Shown: one piece after another, positions 15,924 through 25,666 of the stretch
How positions within the stretch are numbered: position 1 is the first letter of the stretch
Layout: every line of letters starts with the position of its first letter
NCBI GenBank assembly: GCA_020442665.1
Contig: JAGRJP010000034.1
Location: 1-32,194, forward strand
DNA: 32,194 nt
Origin: Lysobacterales bacterium
Lineage (GTDB): Bacteria; Pseudomonadota; Gammaproteobacteria; Xanthomonadales; Marinicellaceae
Direction: 5' to 3'
The notes under the pieces: generated by a model
The model's input: only the letters and a program-made list of their open reading frames with translations
Databases searched by the model: none
What the model was told of the DNA's origin: nothing
Position numbers and translations under genes: made by a program

Positions 15924-15943
15924 TATTCTAATGAGTTAGAATA
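15924..15943. promoter_or_regulatory. Operator-like inverted repeat between peptidase and soxB genes
   Basis: TATTCTAA and TTAGAATA form perfect 8-bp arms around TGAG. It lies 45 bases upstream of the soxB -35. It could bind a dimeric regulator, but short AT-rich palindromes arise by chance in such DNA. Confidence 0.3.
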
Positions 15944-15987
15944 TATTGTTTTACCATCAGGCTTTTCATGATATTTCCCTTTTAAAC

Positions 15988-16015
15988 TTGCATTCGTATC
16001 TATTTTCATTATATT
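15988..16015 (+). promoter_or_regulatory. Candidate sigma-70 promoter of soxB
   Basis: TTGCAT (15988-15993) and TATATT (16010-16015) are separated by 16 bases. Transcription would begin near 16022, giving a leader of about 30 bases before the ATG at 16051. Confidence 0.5.
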
Positions 16016-16050
16016 AGTGACTTCTAATTTTATCTTTTTCCAGAGTAACA

Positions 16051-17961
16051 ATGTCAGAAATAAACAGACGTAATATGCTTAAACTACTAGGTCTTGGAGC
16101 TGTCACTGCGACAATTCCGGGGCTCATTTCCTGCCAATCGAACAGCAAAGCTGTTTTGCCAAAAGACTTTTACAAACTTCCAATGAAAGGTAAGGCAAGA
16201 ATTCTGCATATCACTGATGTTCACGGGCAGTTAAAGCCGGTTTATTTTCGTGAGCCAAATGTCAACCTTGGAGTTGGGGCTGCTTATGGAAGACCTCCAC
16301 ATGTTGTTGGAAATAAACTGTTGCAAGCTATGGGCTTAAAATCTTCCAACGCTGAATCTTATGCTTATACCTATTTGGATTTTCAGAATCAGGCAAAAAA
16401 ACTTGGGAAAACCGGTGGATATGCACACTTAAAAACTTTACTTGATGAATTAAGAAATCAAGCCGGTGGCAAGCAAAACACCTTAACCATTGATGGCGGA
16501 GATTTATGGCAAGGCTCTGGAACATCGCTTTGGACTCGTGGCGTGGATATGGTTGAAGCATCCAATATTCTGGGCTTGGACGTAATGGTTGGGCACTGGG
16601 AATTTACCTACAAAGAAAATGAAGTCTTGAGCAATGTCGCGTTGTTTAAGGGCGATTTCATCGGACAAAATGTCAAAGTGAAAGAAGAAGCCTTGTTTGA
16701 TGAGAACTATGAAAGAATGGTTGAAAAATATGATGGCAACGGACTTTTCGACGAGGACAGTGGTCATGCTTTCCAACCTTATGTGATTAAAACTGTCAAC
16801 GGTTTAAGAATCTGTATAGTTGGACAAGCATTTCCGAGAACATCCAACGCCAACCCTCAGGAGTTTTTCCCTGACTGGTCATTTGGTTTGCGCGAAGAAG
16901 AGATGATAGAGCTTGTGCAAACAATCAAAGAAGATGAAAACCCGGATGCTATTGTTCTGCTTTCCCATAATGGTATGGATGTTGATATTAAAATGGCAGA
17001 ACGCGTTCCCGGACTTAACGCTGTATTCGGTGGACACACACATGATGGCATGCCAAAACCCATTAAAGTTAAAAATATCGATGGCGGAACATGTTTGGTC
17101 ACAAACGCAGGATCAAATGGTAAATATGTTGGTGTGATGGACTTTGATATACAAGATGGAAAAGTGGTCGATATGGACTACACCATGTTACCTGTGATTA
17201 CCAATTGGTTGCCCGCTGATAAAGAAATGGAAGCGTATATCAATCAAATGCGTCAAACAACTTACGATGAAAATATTGTTGAATCCCGTGCCAAAGACCG
17301 ATTCTACAACCCACAGAGATTAGGCAAAACTTATGAAGATATTTTGTCTGAAAAATTAGCCATTGCTGACAGGCTGTTGTATCGTCGCGGAAATTTTATG
17401 GGAACGTGGGATCAGATTCTTTGTAATGCACTTCGTGAAGAATATGATGCCGATGTCTCAATGTCAGCTGGTGTTCGTTGGGGTGTAACGACTCTCAAAG
17501 GCGACTGGATCACTATGGAAGATGTGATGAGTCAATGTTCAATGACTTATGGAGAAACCTACTCAACAGAGATGACTGGTGAAATGCTCCTTAACACACT
17601 TGAAAGTGTCGCTGATAACTTGTTTGATGAAGATCCTTATTTACAGTCCGGTGGAGATATGGTTCGAATTGGTGGCATGGATTACACCATTGAACCAGGT
17701 AAACCACTGGGACAGAGAATTACAGAAGCTCGTCTAGACAACGGTGAAGCTATTGACCCGGATAAAACTTACAAAGTTGCCGGTTGGGCCAGTGTTGGTA
17801 AAGCACCGAATGGTCGATTAATGTGGGATGTTGTACGAGATTATATTTTGAATAACAAATCTAAGGACGATGTCCTGAGATTGCCTAAAATCAATCATCC
17901 AAAATTGATTGGTGTGAATGATAATCCGGGAATCGCAGATTATCCGGGAGAAACTGCATAA
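16051..17961 (+). CDS. soxB: Thiosulfohydrolase SoxB, predicted Tat-exported lipoprotein
   Basis: SoxB releases sulfate from sulfur intermediates carried on SoxYZ in periplasmic thiosulfate oxidation. The 636-residue product has the dimanganese metallophosphatase blocks ITDVHGQLKPVYFREP, DGGDLWQGSG, VGHWEFTY, LLSHNGMDVD and GGHTHDGMP, and the SoxB C-terminal domain with SAGVRWG, QSGGDMVRIGGM and VAGWASVG. The N-terminus has the twin-arginine motif NRRNMLKLLG (RR at 6-7). It is followed by a hydrophobic stretch ending LISC (Cys28), a good lipobox, so the protein may be lipid-anchored; most SoxB proteins are soluble. No other sox gene is in the window. An amine dehydrogenase gene follows after a terminator/promoter region. 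Confidence 0.93.
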   Translation: MSEINRRNMLKLLGLGAVTATIPGLISCQSNSKAVLPKDFYKLPMKGKARILHITDVHGQLKPVYFREPNVNLGVGAAYGRPPHVVGNKLLQAMGLKSSNAESYAYTYLDFQNQAKKLGKTGGYAHLKTLLDELRNQAGGKQNTLTIDGGDLWQGSGTSLWTRGVDMVEASNILGLDVMVGHWEFTYKENEVLSNVALFKGDFIGQNVKVKEEALFDENYERMVEKYDGNGLFDEDSGHAFQPYVIKTVNGLRICIVGQAFPRTSNANPQEFFPDWSFGLREEEMIELVQTIKEDENPDAIVLLSHNGMDVDIKMAERVPGLNAVFGGHTHDGMPKPIKVKNIDGGTCLVTNAGSNGKYVGVMDFDIQDGKVVDMDYTMLPVITNWLPADKEMEAYINQMRQTTYDENIVESRAKDRFYNPQRLGKTYEDILSEKLAIADRLLYRRGNFMGTWDQILCNALREEYDADVSMSAGVRWGVTTLKGDWITMEDVMSQCSMTYGETYSTEMTGEMLLNTLESVADNLFDEDPYLQSGGDMVRIGGMDYTIEPGKPLGQRITEARLDNGEAIDPDKTYKVAGWASVGKAPNGRLMWDVVRDYILNNKSKDDVLRLPKINHPKLIGVNDNPGIADYPGETA

Positions 17962-17973
17962 TCACCTAATTAG

Positions 17974-18002
17974 TTGCAGTCTTTTCAGTTCAATGTTATA
18001 AA
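17974..18002 (+). promoter_or_regulatory. Candidate promoter of the amine dehydrogenase gene
   Basis: TTGCAG (17974-17979) and TATAAA (17997-18002) are separated by 17 bases. Initiation near 18009 would give a leader of about 25 bases with no Shine-Dalgarno sequence. Confidence 0.5.
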
Positions 18003-18033
18003 AACAGCTGTCTAATTGCATAGCTGTTTTTTT
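18000..18033 (+). terminator. Rho-independent terminator after soxB
   Basis: Ten-base arms 18000-18009 and 18022-18031 enclose a 12-base loop and end in seven T residues (18027-18033). The T-tract abuts the ATG of the next gene at 18034. Confidence 0.65.
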
Positions 18034-20058
18034 ATGTCTTCACGCTACGACATTTTATTTGAGCCCGTCCGAATCGGCCCGGTAACTTCTCCGAATCGCT
18101 TTTATCAGGTTCCGCATTGCAATGGCATGGGGCATCGTTTTCCGAGGTCATTGGCTCGAATGCGTGGTATCAAGGCCGAGGGTGGCTGGGGTGTGGTTTG
18201 TACGGAAGAAGTTGAGATTCATCCGTCTTCTGATATTACTCCTTACAATCAAGGACGACTTTGGGATGATTCGGATATTGCTAATTTACAGATGATGACT
18301 GATGCTGTGCATGAGCATGGTTCTTTGGCTGGAATAGAGCTTGTATATCAAGGTTTATCAGGCAAAAATTATTATTCAAGACTGCCAACATTTGCTCCGA
18401 CGAACGCCAGTGTACTCGGTGGTTATCCGATGCAAGCTCGTGCCATGAGCAAGACTGATATCAAACAATTTCGGAAATGGCATAAAGACGCTGCAATTCG
18501 TTCTAAAAAAGCCGGATTCGACATTATTTACACCTATGCCGGGCATGGATTATCAGTCTTAATGCACTTTCTTTCCCGAAGATTCAATGACAGATCTGAT
18601 GAGTATGGCGGCTGTCTTGAAAACCGGGCTCGATTGCTCAAAGAGGTTTTAATCGATACCAAAGAGGCCGTTGGAGACACTTGTGCAGTCGCATTGCGGA
18701 TTGCTGTTGATGAGCTTTTAGGACAAAAAGGTATTGAAGCCAATGGAGAGGGTTCAGACATTATTGAAATGTTGGCGGATTTACCGGATTTATGGGATGT
18801 GAATGTTTCCGGTTGGGAGAATGATTCACAAACCTCACGCTTTTCTAAAGAGGGATTTCAGGAGCAATACACCAAACATGTCAAAAAATTGACCAACAAA
18901 CCGGTGGTCGGCGTTGGTCGTTTCACCTCTCCTGATGCCATGGTTTCACAAATTAAACGAGGTGTGCTGGATTTAATCGGTGCAGCAAGACCATCAATTG
19001 CTGATCCTTTCTTACCAAATAAAATCAAAAATAATCAAACTGATAACATCCGTGAGTGTATCGGTTGTAATATCTGTGTATCCAGCGATAATTACGCAGC
19101 TCCGATTCGTTGCACTCAAAACCCGACGATGGGTGAAGAGTGGCGAAGAGATTGGCATCCTGAGATAATTCAACCTAAACACGCAGAAGAGTCGGTCTTG
19201 ATTGTGGGTTCAGGACCTTCAGGTCTGGAATGCGGATTATCATTAGCGAAACGAGGATATAATGTTGTTATTGCTGAGAAACAATCGCTTGCCGGCGGAC
19301 GAGTTTTAAAAGAGTCCAAACTCCCCGGACTTTCCGAATGGAAGCGAGTGATGGATTATCGCCTTAATCAGTTGCAGCAAATGCCCAATGTAGAAATATA
19401 TTTTGAAAGTGAAGTCACGCTAGAAAATATTGAAGAATTTGGCTTTGACAATATTATTCTTGCAACCGGTTCTAAATGGAAAAACAACGGTCAGTCACGA
19501 TATACCAGAATCCATTTATCTCACGACAATTCAATTCGAATTTTAACTCCTGATGACATTATGGACGGCGTTATACCATCCGGGAATGTACTCATCTTTG
19601 ATGCAGAGAACAATTACATGGCAGGTGTCATTTCAGAATTATGCTCAGATCAAGGTTGTAGCGTGAGTTATTTGACACCGGAATCCAAAGCATCCGCATG
19701 GACTGAAAACACGCTTGAACAAGAACGAATACAGTCACGATTGATGCAAAAAAACGTGCCATTGTTTTTGAATCGACAATTGGTTAAAGCTCAAGATGGG
19801 CATGTACACCATCAATGTGTCTATAGTGGCGAGCAACAAGAAATCAAATGTGATACTTTAATACTCGTGACCGAAAGAGAGCCTGAGGATCAAATCTTTA
19901 CAACTCTGGAGAACAATAACAACTTTAAACATTTCTCCTTGATTGGTGATGCTTTTACTCCGGGATTAATTGCCCAAGCCATACACTCAGGGCATCTTGA
20001 AGCTCGAGTTTTTGGAGAAAAGAACCCGGATAAATTTTGGTTTAACCGTGATAAATAA
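18034..20058 (+). CDS. Flavin/4Fe-4S amine dehydrogenase, trimethylamine/histamine dehydrogenase family
   Basis: The 674-residue product aligns along its whole length with trimethylamine dehydrogenase: an FMN-binding TIM barrel (1-330), a 4Fe-4S site and two nucleotide-binding-like domains (VLIVGSGPSGLECG at about 390). Cys29 in QVPHC matches the cysteine that covalently holds FMN. Tyr168, His171 and Asp264 match the catalytic triad. Cys342, 345, 348 and 360 ligate the cluster. The aromatic bowl is changed: Glu59, Trp261 and Asp352 stand where the trimethylamine enzyme has Tyr60, Trp264 and Trp355. This argues against trimethylamine and towards a primary amine or diamine such as histamine. 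The start at 18034 gives the family N-terminus (YDILFEP) but has no ribosome site. No ETF genes are nearby. Confidence 0.9.
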   Translation: MSSRYDILFEPVRIGPVTSPNRFYQVPHCNGMGHRFPRSLARMRGIKAEGGWGVVCTEEVEIHPSSDITPYNQGRLWDDSDIANLQMMTDAVHEHGSLAGIELVYQGLSGKNYYSRLPTFAPTNASVLGGYPMQARAMSKTDIKQFRKWHKDAAIRSKKAGFDIIYTYAGHGLSVLMHFLSRRFNDRSDEYGGCLENRARLLKEVLIDTKEAVGDTCAVALRIAVDELLGQKGIEANGEGSDIIEMLADLPDLWDVNVSGWENDSQTSRFSKEGFQEQYTKHVKKLTNKPVVGVGRFTSPDAMVSQIKRGVLDLIGAARPSIADPFLPNKIKNNQTDNIRECIGCNICVSSDNYAAPIRCTQNPTMGEEWRRDWHPEIIQPKHAEESVLIVGSGPSGLECGLSLAKRGYNVVIAEKQSLAGGRVLKESKLPGLSEWKRVMDYRLNQLQQMPNVEIYFESEVTLENIEEFGFDNIILATGSKWKNNGQSRYTRIHLSHDNSIRILTPDDIMDGVIPSGNVLIFDAENNYMAGVISELCSDQGCSVSYLTPESKASAWTENTLEQERIQSRLMQKNVPLFLNRQLVKAQDGHVHHQCVYSGEQQEIKCDTLILVTEREPEDQIFTTLENNNNFKHFSLIGDAFTPGLIAQAIHSGHLEARVFGEKNPDKFWFNRDK

Positions 20059-20425
20059 AACTCTTAAACTCTTTCTTATATCAACTCTATTCAGCTCTGT
20101 TCACGCGGAATCTTGGAGTCGCTATGTGCAAACCAAAAACAGGGATGACGTTGAAGTCAGTTTTAGGCAAAAAAGAGAAAACTCCGGTTGGCAGGTGGAA
20201 TGGAAAGTCGAGAACAACAGTGCTGATACTATTGAACCTGTTCTAAAATTCAGAAAATATATATGTAAAAATGGTTCTTCTCAAGAAATCGGAGTACAAC
20301 AATCTTTAGGGGTGATGGAACCGGAATCGAGAAAACTGAACGCCATCAGAGACCAAAAAATCTGCCTAAACAGCACTATCGAATTGGTTGAAATAGAAAC
20401 TGAAATCAAAGAGTTCGGCTTGTAG
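20048..20425 (+). CDS. Small exported hypothetical protein
   Basis: I do not recognise this 125-residue protein. The GTG at 20048 overlaps the end of the amine dehydrogenase by 11 bases and opens a clean signal peptide (INKTLKLFLISTLFSSVHA, then ESW). The frame is open further upstream inside the dehydrogenase gene, but starting there would bury the signal peptide. The mature part of ~105 residues looks beta-rich (VEVSFRQKRENSGWQVEWKVENNS) and has two cysteines (YICKNG, KICLNS) that could form a disulfide. Overlap with the dehydrogenase suggests co-translation; a link to amine oxidation is inference. It converges on nhaA with a two-base gap. Confidence 0.7.
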   Translation: MINKTLKLFLISTLFSSVHAESWSRYVQTKNRDDVEVSFRQKRENSGWQVEWKVENNSADTIEPVLKFRKYICKNGSSQEIGVQQSLGVMEPESRKLNAIRDQKICLNSTIELVEIETEIKEFGL

Positions 20426-20427
20426 TT

Positions 20428-21609
20428 TTATTTGGTTTGTTTCAAGCTAAAACGCAGAATCAAATAACCCAAAACTCCGGAAAATAGAGATCCTAACAGA
20501 ATTCCCATTCTTTCATCGAATAATAAATTAACCGAGGTTTCTTCAAATGCCAGTGAGCCAATGAACAAACTCATGGTAAATCCAATTCCACATAGTGCGG
20601 CAACTCCATACATTGACATCCAGGAAAAAGAATCCGGCAATTTCGCCATTTTTAATATTACTGCCAACCAACAAAAAAACATAATTCCGATTTGTTTTCC
20701 GGCAAATAAACCTAATGCAATTCCTAGAGAAACACTATGAAATAATTGCTCCATACCAACTCCGGAAAAATTAATTCCCGCATTTGCAAAGGCAAAAATT
20801 GGTAAAATAGCAAAGGCGACAACCGAGTGCAAATCATGTTCCATGCTCTTTAGCGGGGAATAATCGGCTTTAGATTTTGACTTCAAGGGAATAAACATTG
20901 CCAAGATAATACCCGCCAAAGTTGCATGAACTCCACTCTTTAGCATGGCAACCCACATGATGACACCAATAAAAATTAACAGACTGGTTGATTCATTTTG
21001 ACGTTTTCTTAACCAAAATAATGCAACAATACAAGCAGCTACAACGACAAGCGATGTAACAGATATTTTTGATGTATAGAAAAGAGCGATAATTACGATT
21101 GCACCAATATCATCGAAAATTGCCAAAGATGTCAGAAAAATTTTAATTGTGACAGGAACCCTTGAGCCCAATAAAGATAATACACCCAAAGCAAAAGCAA
21201 TATCTGTTGCCGCCGGAATTGCCCAACCTTGCATAGCAACTGAATCATTACGGTTAAAATAATAATAAATCAATGCAGGCACCAACATTCCTCCAATAGC
21301 TCCTGCTGCCGGAAGAATAATTTTGCTGACACTTGATAATTCACCCTCAACCAGTTCTCTTTTTAGCTCTAAACCGACCAAAAAGAAGAAAACAGCCATC
21401 AAACCATCATTAATCCACAATAATAAAGGTTTAGCAATTTGCAATGCACCTATTCTGACCTCAACCGGCGTATCCAATAGTAAATTGTAATAGGGTTTCC
21501 ACGGTGAATTGGCAAAAAGAATTGCGGCAATGGCAGCCAGCATCAAGGTGATTCCGCCGGCTGACTCCATCCTGAAGAATTTTTGGATAAATGTTTCTTG
21601 TTTGATCAT
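20428..21609 (-). CDS. nhaA: Na+/H+ antiporter NhaA
   Basis: A 393-residue inner-membrane antiporter that expels Na+ in exchange for H+. The ion-site motifs are present: ATDIAFALG (Asp133 of E. coli) and AIFDDIGAI (the Asp163/Asp164 pair). The family N-terminus FFRMESAGGITLMLAAIAAILFANS, WINDGLMAVFFFLVGLELKRE and the C-terminal ALCGIGFTMSLFIGSLAF are all seen. Twelve hydrophobic segments are expected and length is normal. It lies 91 bases after the YceI-like gene, probably with its own promoter, and fits a saline or alkaline habitat. Confidence 0.97.
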   Translation of the reverse strand: MIKQETFIQKFFRMESAGGITLMLAAIAAILFANSPWKPYYNLLLDTPVEVRIGALQIAKPLLLWINDGLMAVFFFLVGLELKRELVEGELSSVSKIILPAAGAIGGMLVPALIYYYFNRNDSVAMQGWAIPAATDIAFALGVLSLLGSRVPVTIKIFLTSLAIFDDIGAIVIIALFYTSKISVTSLVVVAACIVALFWLRKRQNESTSLLIFIGVIMWVAMLKSGVHATLAGIILAMFIPLKSKSKADYSPLKSMEHDLHSVVAFAILPIFAFANAGINFSGVGMEQLFHSVSLGIALGLFAGKQIGIMFFCWLAVILKMAKLPDSFSWMSMYGVAALCGIGFTMSLFIGSLAFEETSVNLLFDERMGILLGSLFSGVLGYLILRFSLKQTK

Positions 21610-21700
21610 GTTTAAGCTATTCTATGTTTAATAGTAAAGGTTTATCGAAAACCAGATGTACCTTGGGTTAAAGTTTTTCTAAGAAAAGAATCTCTGAAAT

Positions 21701-22285
21701 TTATTCAAACCTTTTACTAAAAACCAAAATGAAATTAACAGGGACTGAAGTTGCAATTGATGGCAGTTTTGCAACTTCTTGTAATTTGGTAATGCCCTCA
21801 GACAAATTATAATCAACTGAATTGATTATGATTGGTCTTAAACTATGAACTGTAAATTTATTTTTACTCACTTTTGTAACAAGAACTTCCGTGGAAATTT
21901 TCTTATTTATTCCATGCAAGTTCAAATTGAACTCAACCTGCTTTTTAACAATAGTTGAATCAGGAGTATCATTGACAAATAAAACATCAGTTATTGATGT
22001 AATTTTTGCAACAGGAAATTCATTGGTTTCAAAAAGCATGCTTTGCATACGTTCATTTCTTATTGGAATATTCGTTTCAATACTGTTTAAATCAACATTA
22101 ATGGCAACATATCCTTTAGTATCAATACCTCCGGTTAGTTTTTTGAAATGATGCACCTCAGCCATAGATGATTTTTTTATAGAAACAAAGTTTAGTTCTG
22201 ATTCCAAAACATCCAGTTGCCATTGTGCTCGAGCAACAGATACAAAAATGTTTAACAATAAAAATGTAATAATAATTTTTTTCAT
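21701..22285 (-). CDS. YceI-family periplasmic protein
   Basis: A 194-residue protein with a signal peptide (MKKIIITFLLLNIFVSVARA, then QWQLD). The body follows the YceI pattern: an opening strand (LDVLESELNFVSIKK), FKKLTGGIDTKGYVAINVDLNSIETNIPIRNERMQSMLFET, and a later FNLNLHGINKKISTEVLV strand. YceI proteins are lipocalin-like beta barrels that bind isoprenoids or related lipids; the ligand here is unknown. The usual GxF/H variant region is rather divergent. It starts three bases after the purA stop, so it is probably cotranscribed with purA, although the roles are unrelated. Confidence 0.85.
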   Translation of the reverse strand: MKKIIITFLLLNIFVSVARAQWQLDVLESELNFVSIKKSSMAEVHHFKKLTGGIDTKGYVAINVDLNSIETNIPIRNERMQSMLFETNEFPVAKITSITDVLFVNDTPDSTIVKKQVEFNLNLHGINKKISTEVLVTKVSKNKFTVHSLRPIIINSVDYNLSEGITKLQEVAKLPSIATSVPVNFILVFSKRFE

Positions 22286-22288
22286 ACC

Positions 22289-23599
<1,311 letters not shown>

Positions 23600-23603
23600 T
23601 CAA

Positions 23604-24467
23604 TTATTTGTTATTAAAGTGTTTGAAAAACTCAGATTTTGCGTCCAAAAGCATCATACTACCAGATTCTGTGAAGCTGTTTTTATACGCCTCCAGACTT
23701 CTCAGGAATGAGTACAGCTCTTGATTTTTATTGTATGCGTCTGCATAAACCCGAGTTGCCTCAGCATCTCCTTCACCGCGGAGTTTTGCGGCCTTTTTAT
23801 TGGCATTTGCCACTAAAACCCGAACATTTTTGTCGGTTTCAGCTCGAATATTAACGGCTTCTTTTTGTCCGTTGGAACGATGTTCTGCCGCCTCAGCAGC
23901 CCTTTCGGAACGCATACGGTTGAAAACAGATTCACTGACGGCATCACTCAGATTGATTCTTTTTATGCGAACATCAACAACTTCTATTCCGAAATTTTCC
24001 GCTATTGGTTTGGCTTTTTTCGCAAGCGATTCCATGATTTCAACCCTCTGAGTCGCAATCACCTGTTGTAATGTACGGTGTGAAAACTCTTCCAGCAAAG
24101 CATTCTTAATCACATCACTCAGACGTCTTTCTGCCGCAGATCTCAAACCGGAAAATGTGGTGTAATAATCCACAACGTTTTTGATTTTCCACTTCACAAA
24201 GTAGTCCACTTTTAAATACTCATTGTCGGTATTTAAAATAGAGGTTGGTTTATTATCCAAAGTTTGAATTCGTGAGTCGAATTTTTTAATTTCATGTACT
24301 CCCGGAATTCTCCAATGCAATCCCGGTTTATAGTCGTACTTTTCAACCTTACCAATCTTCAACTTGATTGCCAGCTCCTTTTCATTCACTGTAAATGTAA
24401 AAGTCGCCAGAACAATGACTGAAAGCAAGATTAAAATTAATAATGCTGTTAATTTATTTCCCATCAT
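23604..24467 (-). CDS. hflC: FtsH modulator HflC (SPFH protein)
   Basis: A 287-residue inner-membrane protein with one N-terminal transmembrane helix (about 5-25) and a periplasmic SPFH/band 7 domain (NEKELAIKLKIGKVEKYDYKPGLHWRIP...; then AERRLSDVIKNALLEEFSHRTLQQV). The coiled-coil MRSERAAEAAEHRSNGQKEAVNIRAETDK is typical. With HflK it builds the cage around the FtsH protease and modulates its activity. It begins directly after the hflK stop; a second ATG one codon later is possible. Its SPFH pattern and gene order make the identity firm. Confidence 0.96.
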   Translation of the reverse strand: MMGNKLTALLILILLSVIVLATFTFTVNEKELAIKLKIGKVEKYDYKPGLHWRIPGVHEIKKFDSRIQTLDNKPTSILNTDNEYLKVDYFVKWKIKNVVDYYTTFSGLRSAAERRLSDVIKNALLEEFSHRTLQQVIATQRVEIMESLAKKAKPIAENFGIEVVDVRIKRINLSDAVSESVFNRMRSERAAEAAEHRSNGQKEAVNIRAETDKNVRVLVANANKKAAKLRGEGDAEATRVYADAYNKNQELYSFLRSLEAYKNSFTESGSMMLLDAKSEFFKHFNNK

Positions 24468-25637
24468 CTATCTCCCTGTTCTGCCGGTGCGAGTTGAAGT
24501 TGATTGGCCTCTTTCATAGTTGGACTCATTTTGAATGGTTGAGCCGGTAATTTGGGAGGGACTTAAATAAATCTTCTCTGATGAATTTGAGTTGTTGGTT
24601 TTCATCATTTGATCGAGTGGCAAATACATCATGTTATTGCTATTTTCAGAATCAATAATTACTTTTGACGTATTGCTCAGAACTTTTTCCATCGTATCCA
24701 AATACAACCTTTCCTTTGTGACTTCCGGTGCAAGTTCATACTGTGAACGCACCAAATCGAATTGCTCAGACTCACCTTCTGCTTTTGCGATAGTAGCCAG
24801 TTTATAGGCTTCAGCTTCCTGAACAATTTTTAATGCACTACCTTCTGCCAAGGGAATCTTTTGTCTGGCGTATTCGTTGGCTTCATTGATATAGGTTTTT
24901 GCATCTTCTCTGGCTTTTACCACATCGTCAAAAGCTTCTTTAACTTGTGCCGGTGGATGAACTTCTTTAAAGTTGAAATTTGTGACTTGAATACCTGAAT
25001 AATATTGATCCAGCATTAATTGCAATTCGTTGACAATATTGTTGATTGCCACTTCACGATTTTCATTCAAAAGATGGCTCATTGTATTCGTTCCAACAAC
25101 TTGTCTCACAGCACTTTCTGCAGCATGTTTGACTGATGCAGTGGGATTTTCTAGCAGGAATAGATAATCATAAACATTGCTTTCCCTAATGCGGTATTGA
25201 ATATCGAACTCCAAAAACACCAGATTTTTATCTTCTGTCAGCATTTCTCCACTTTCGCTCACAGAATATAATTGGTTAATGTCAACCTTGTAAACTTCAG
25301 ATATGGGTTTTGGCCAAGTGAAATTTAATCCGGGCTCCATTGTTTTTGCGTACTTTCCGAATGTAAGTACAACCCCACGTTCAGAAGGTCCGATTTTATA
25401 TGCTGAAGTCCAGCCAACATAGATTGCAACAAGCAGCAAAACAAAAAAGACTGGAAATGAGGAGGAACTATTTGGTGTTGATGAGGAGCTTCCACCACCA
25501 AAAATTGATTTTAATTTATTAAAAAAATTAGAAATACTTTGTTCTAAGTCAGGTGGTTTTTTCCCTCCTGAGCCCCAAGGGTCATTTCCCTTATTTTTAT
25601 CATCGTCTTTATTTCCGCCGGGTTCATTCCAGGCCAT
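24468..25637 (-). CDS. hflK: FtsH modulator HflK (SPFH protein)
   Basis: A 389-residue partner of HflC. It opens with the Gly/Pro/Asp-rich cytoplasmic tail typical of HflK (MAWNEPGGNKDDDKNKGNDPWG), then a transmembrane helix (about residues 62-80) and the SPFH domain (KIGPSERGVVLTFGKYAKTMEPGLNFTWPKP, later SAVRQVVGTNTMSHLL and the coiled-coil region). The start has GGAG a few bases upstream. It lies 29 bases after hflX and is directly followed by hflC. Confidence 0.96.
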   Translation of the reverse strand: MAWNEPGGNKDDDKNKGNDPWGSGGKKPPDLEQSISNFFNKLKSIFGGGSSSSTPNSSSSFPVFFVLLLVAIYVGWTSAYKIGPSERGVVLTFGKYAKTMEPGLNFTWPKPISEVYKVDINQLYSVSESGEMLTEDKNLVFLEFDIQYRIRESNVYDYLFLLENPTASVKHAAESAVRQVVGTNTMSHLLNENREVAINNIVNELQLMLDQYYSGIQVTNFNFKEVHPPAQVKEAFDDVVKAREDAKTYINEANEYARQKIPLAEGSALKIVQEAEAYKLATIAKAEGESEQFDLVRSQYELAPEVTKERLYLDTMEKVLSNTSKVIIDSENSNNMMYLPLDQMMKTNNSNSSEKIYLSPSQITGSTIQNESNYERGQSTSTRTGRTGR

Positions 25638-25666
25638 ATTGTACTCCGAATTTTGAACTTTTAAAT

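Larger units (their letters stand above)
15805..16050. other. Divergent intergenic region between M3 peptidase and soxB
   Basis: This is the longest gene-free stretch of the window (246 bases), very AT-rich. It holds the soxB promoter candidate and one inverted repeat, listed separately. No clear promoter for the peptidase was found and no small ORF looks real. Confidence 0.6.

Noticed and set aside
21610-21700. Short palindrome TTTTC-TAA-GAAAA in the yceI-nhaA gap as a terminator
   Set aside because: Only five A/T-rich base pairs with no clear T-tract; too weak to call.
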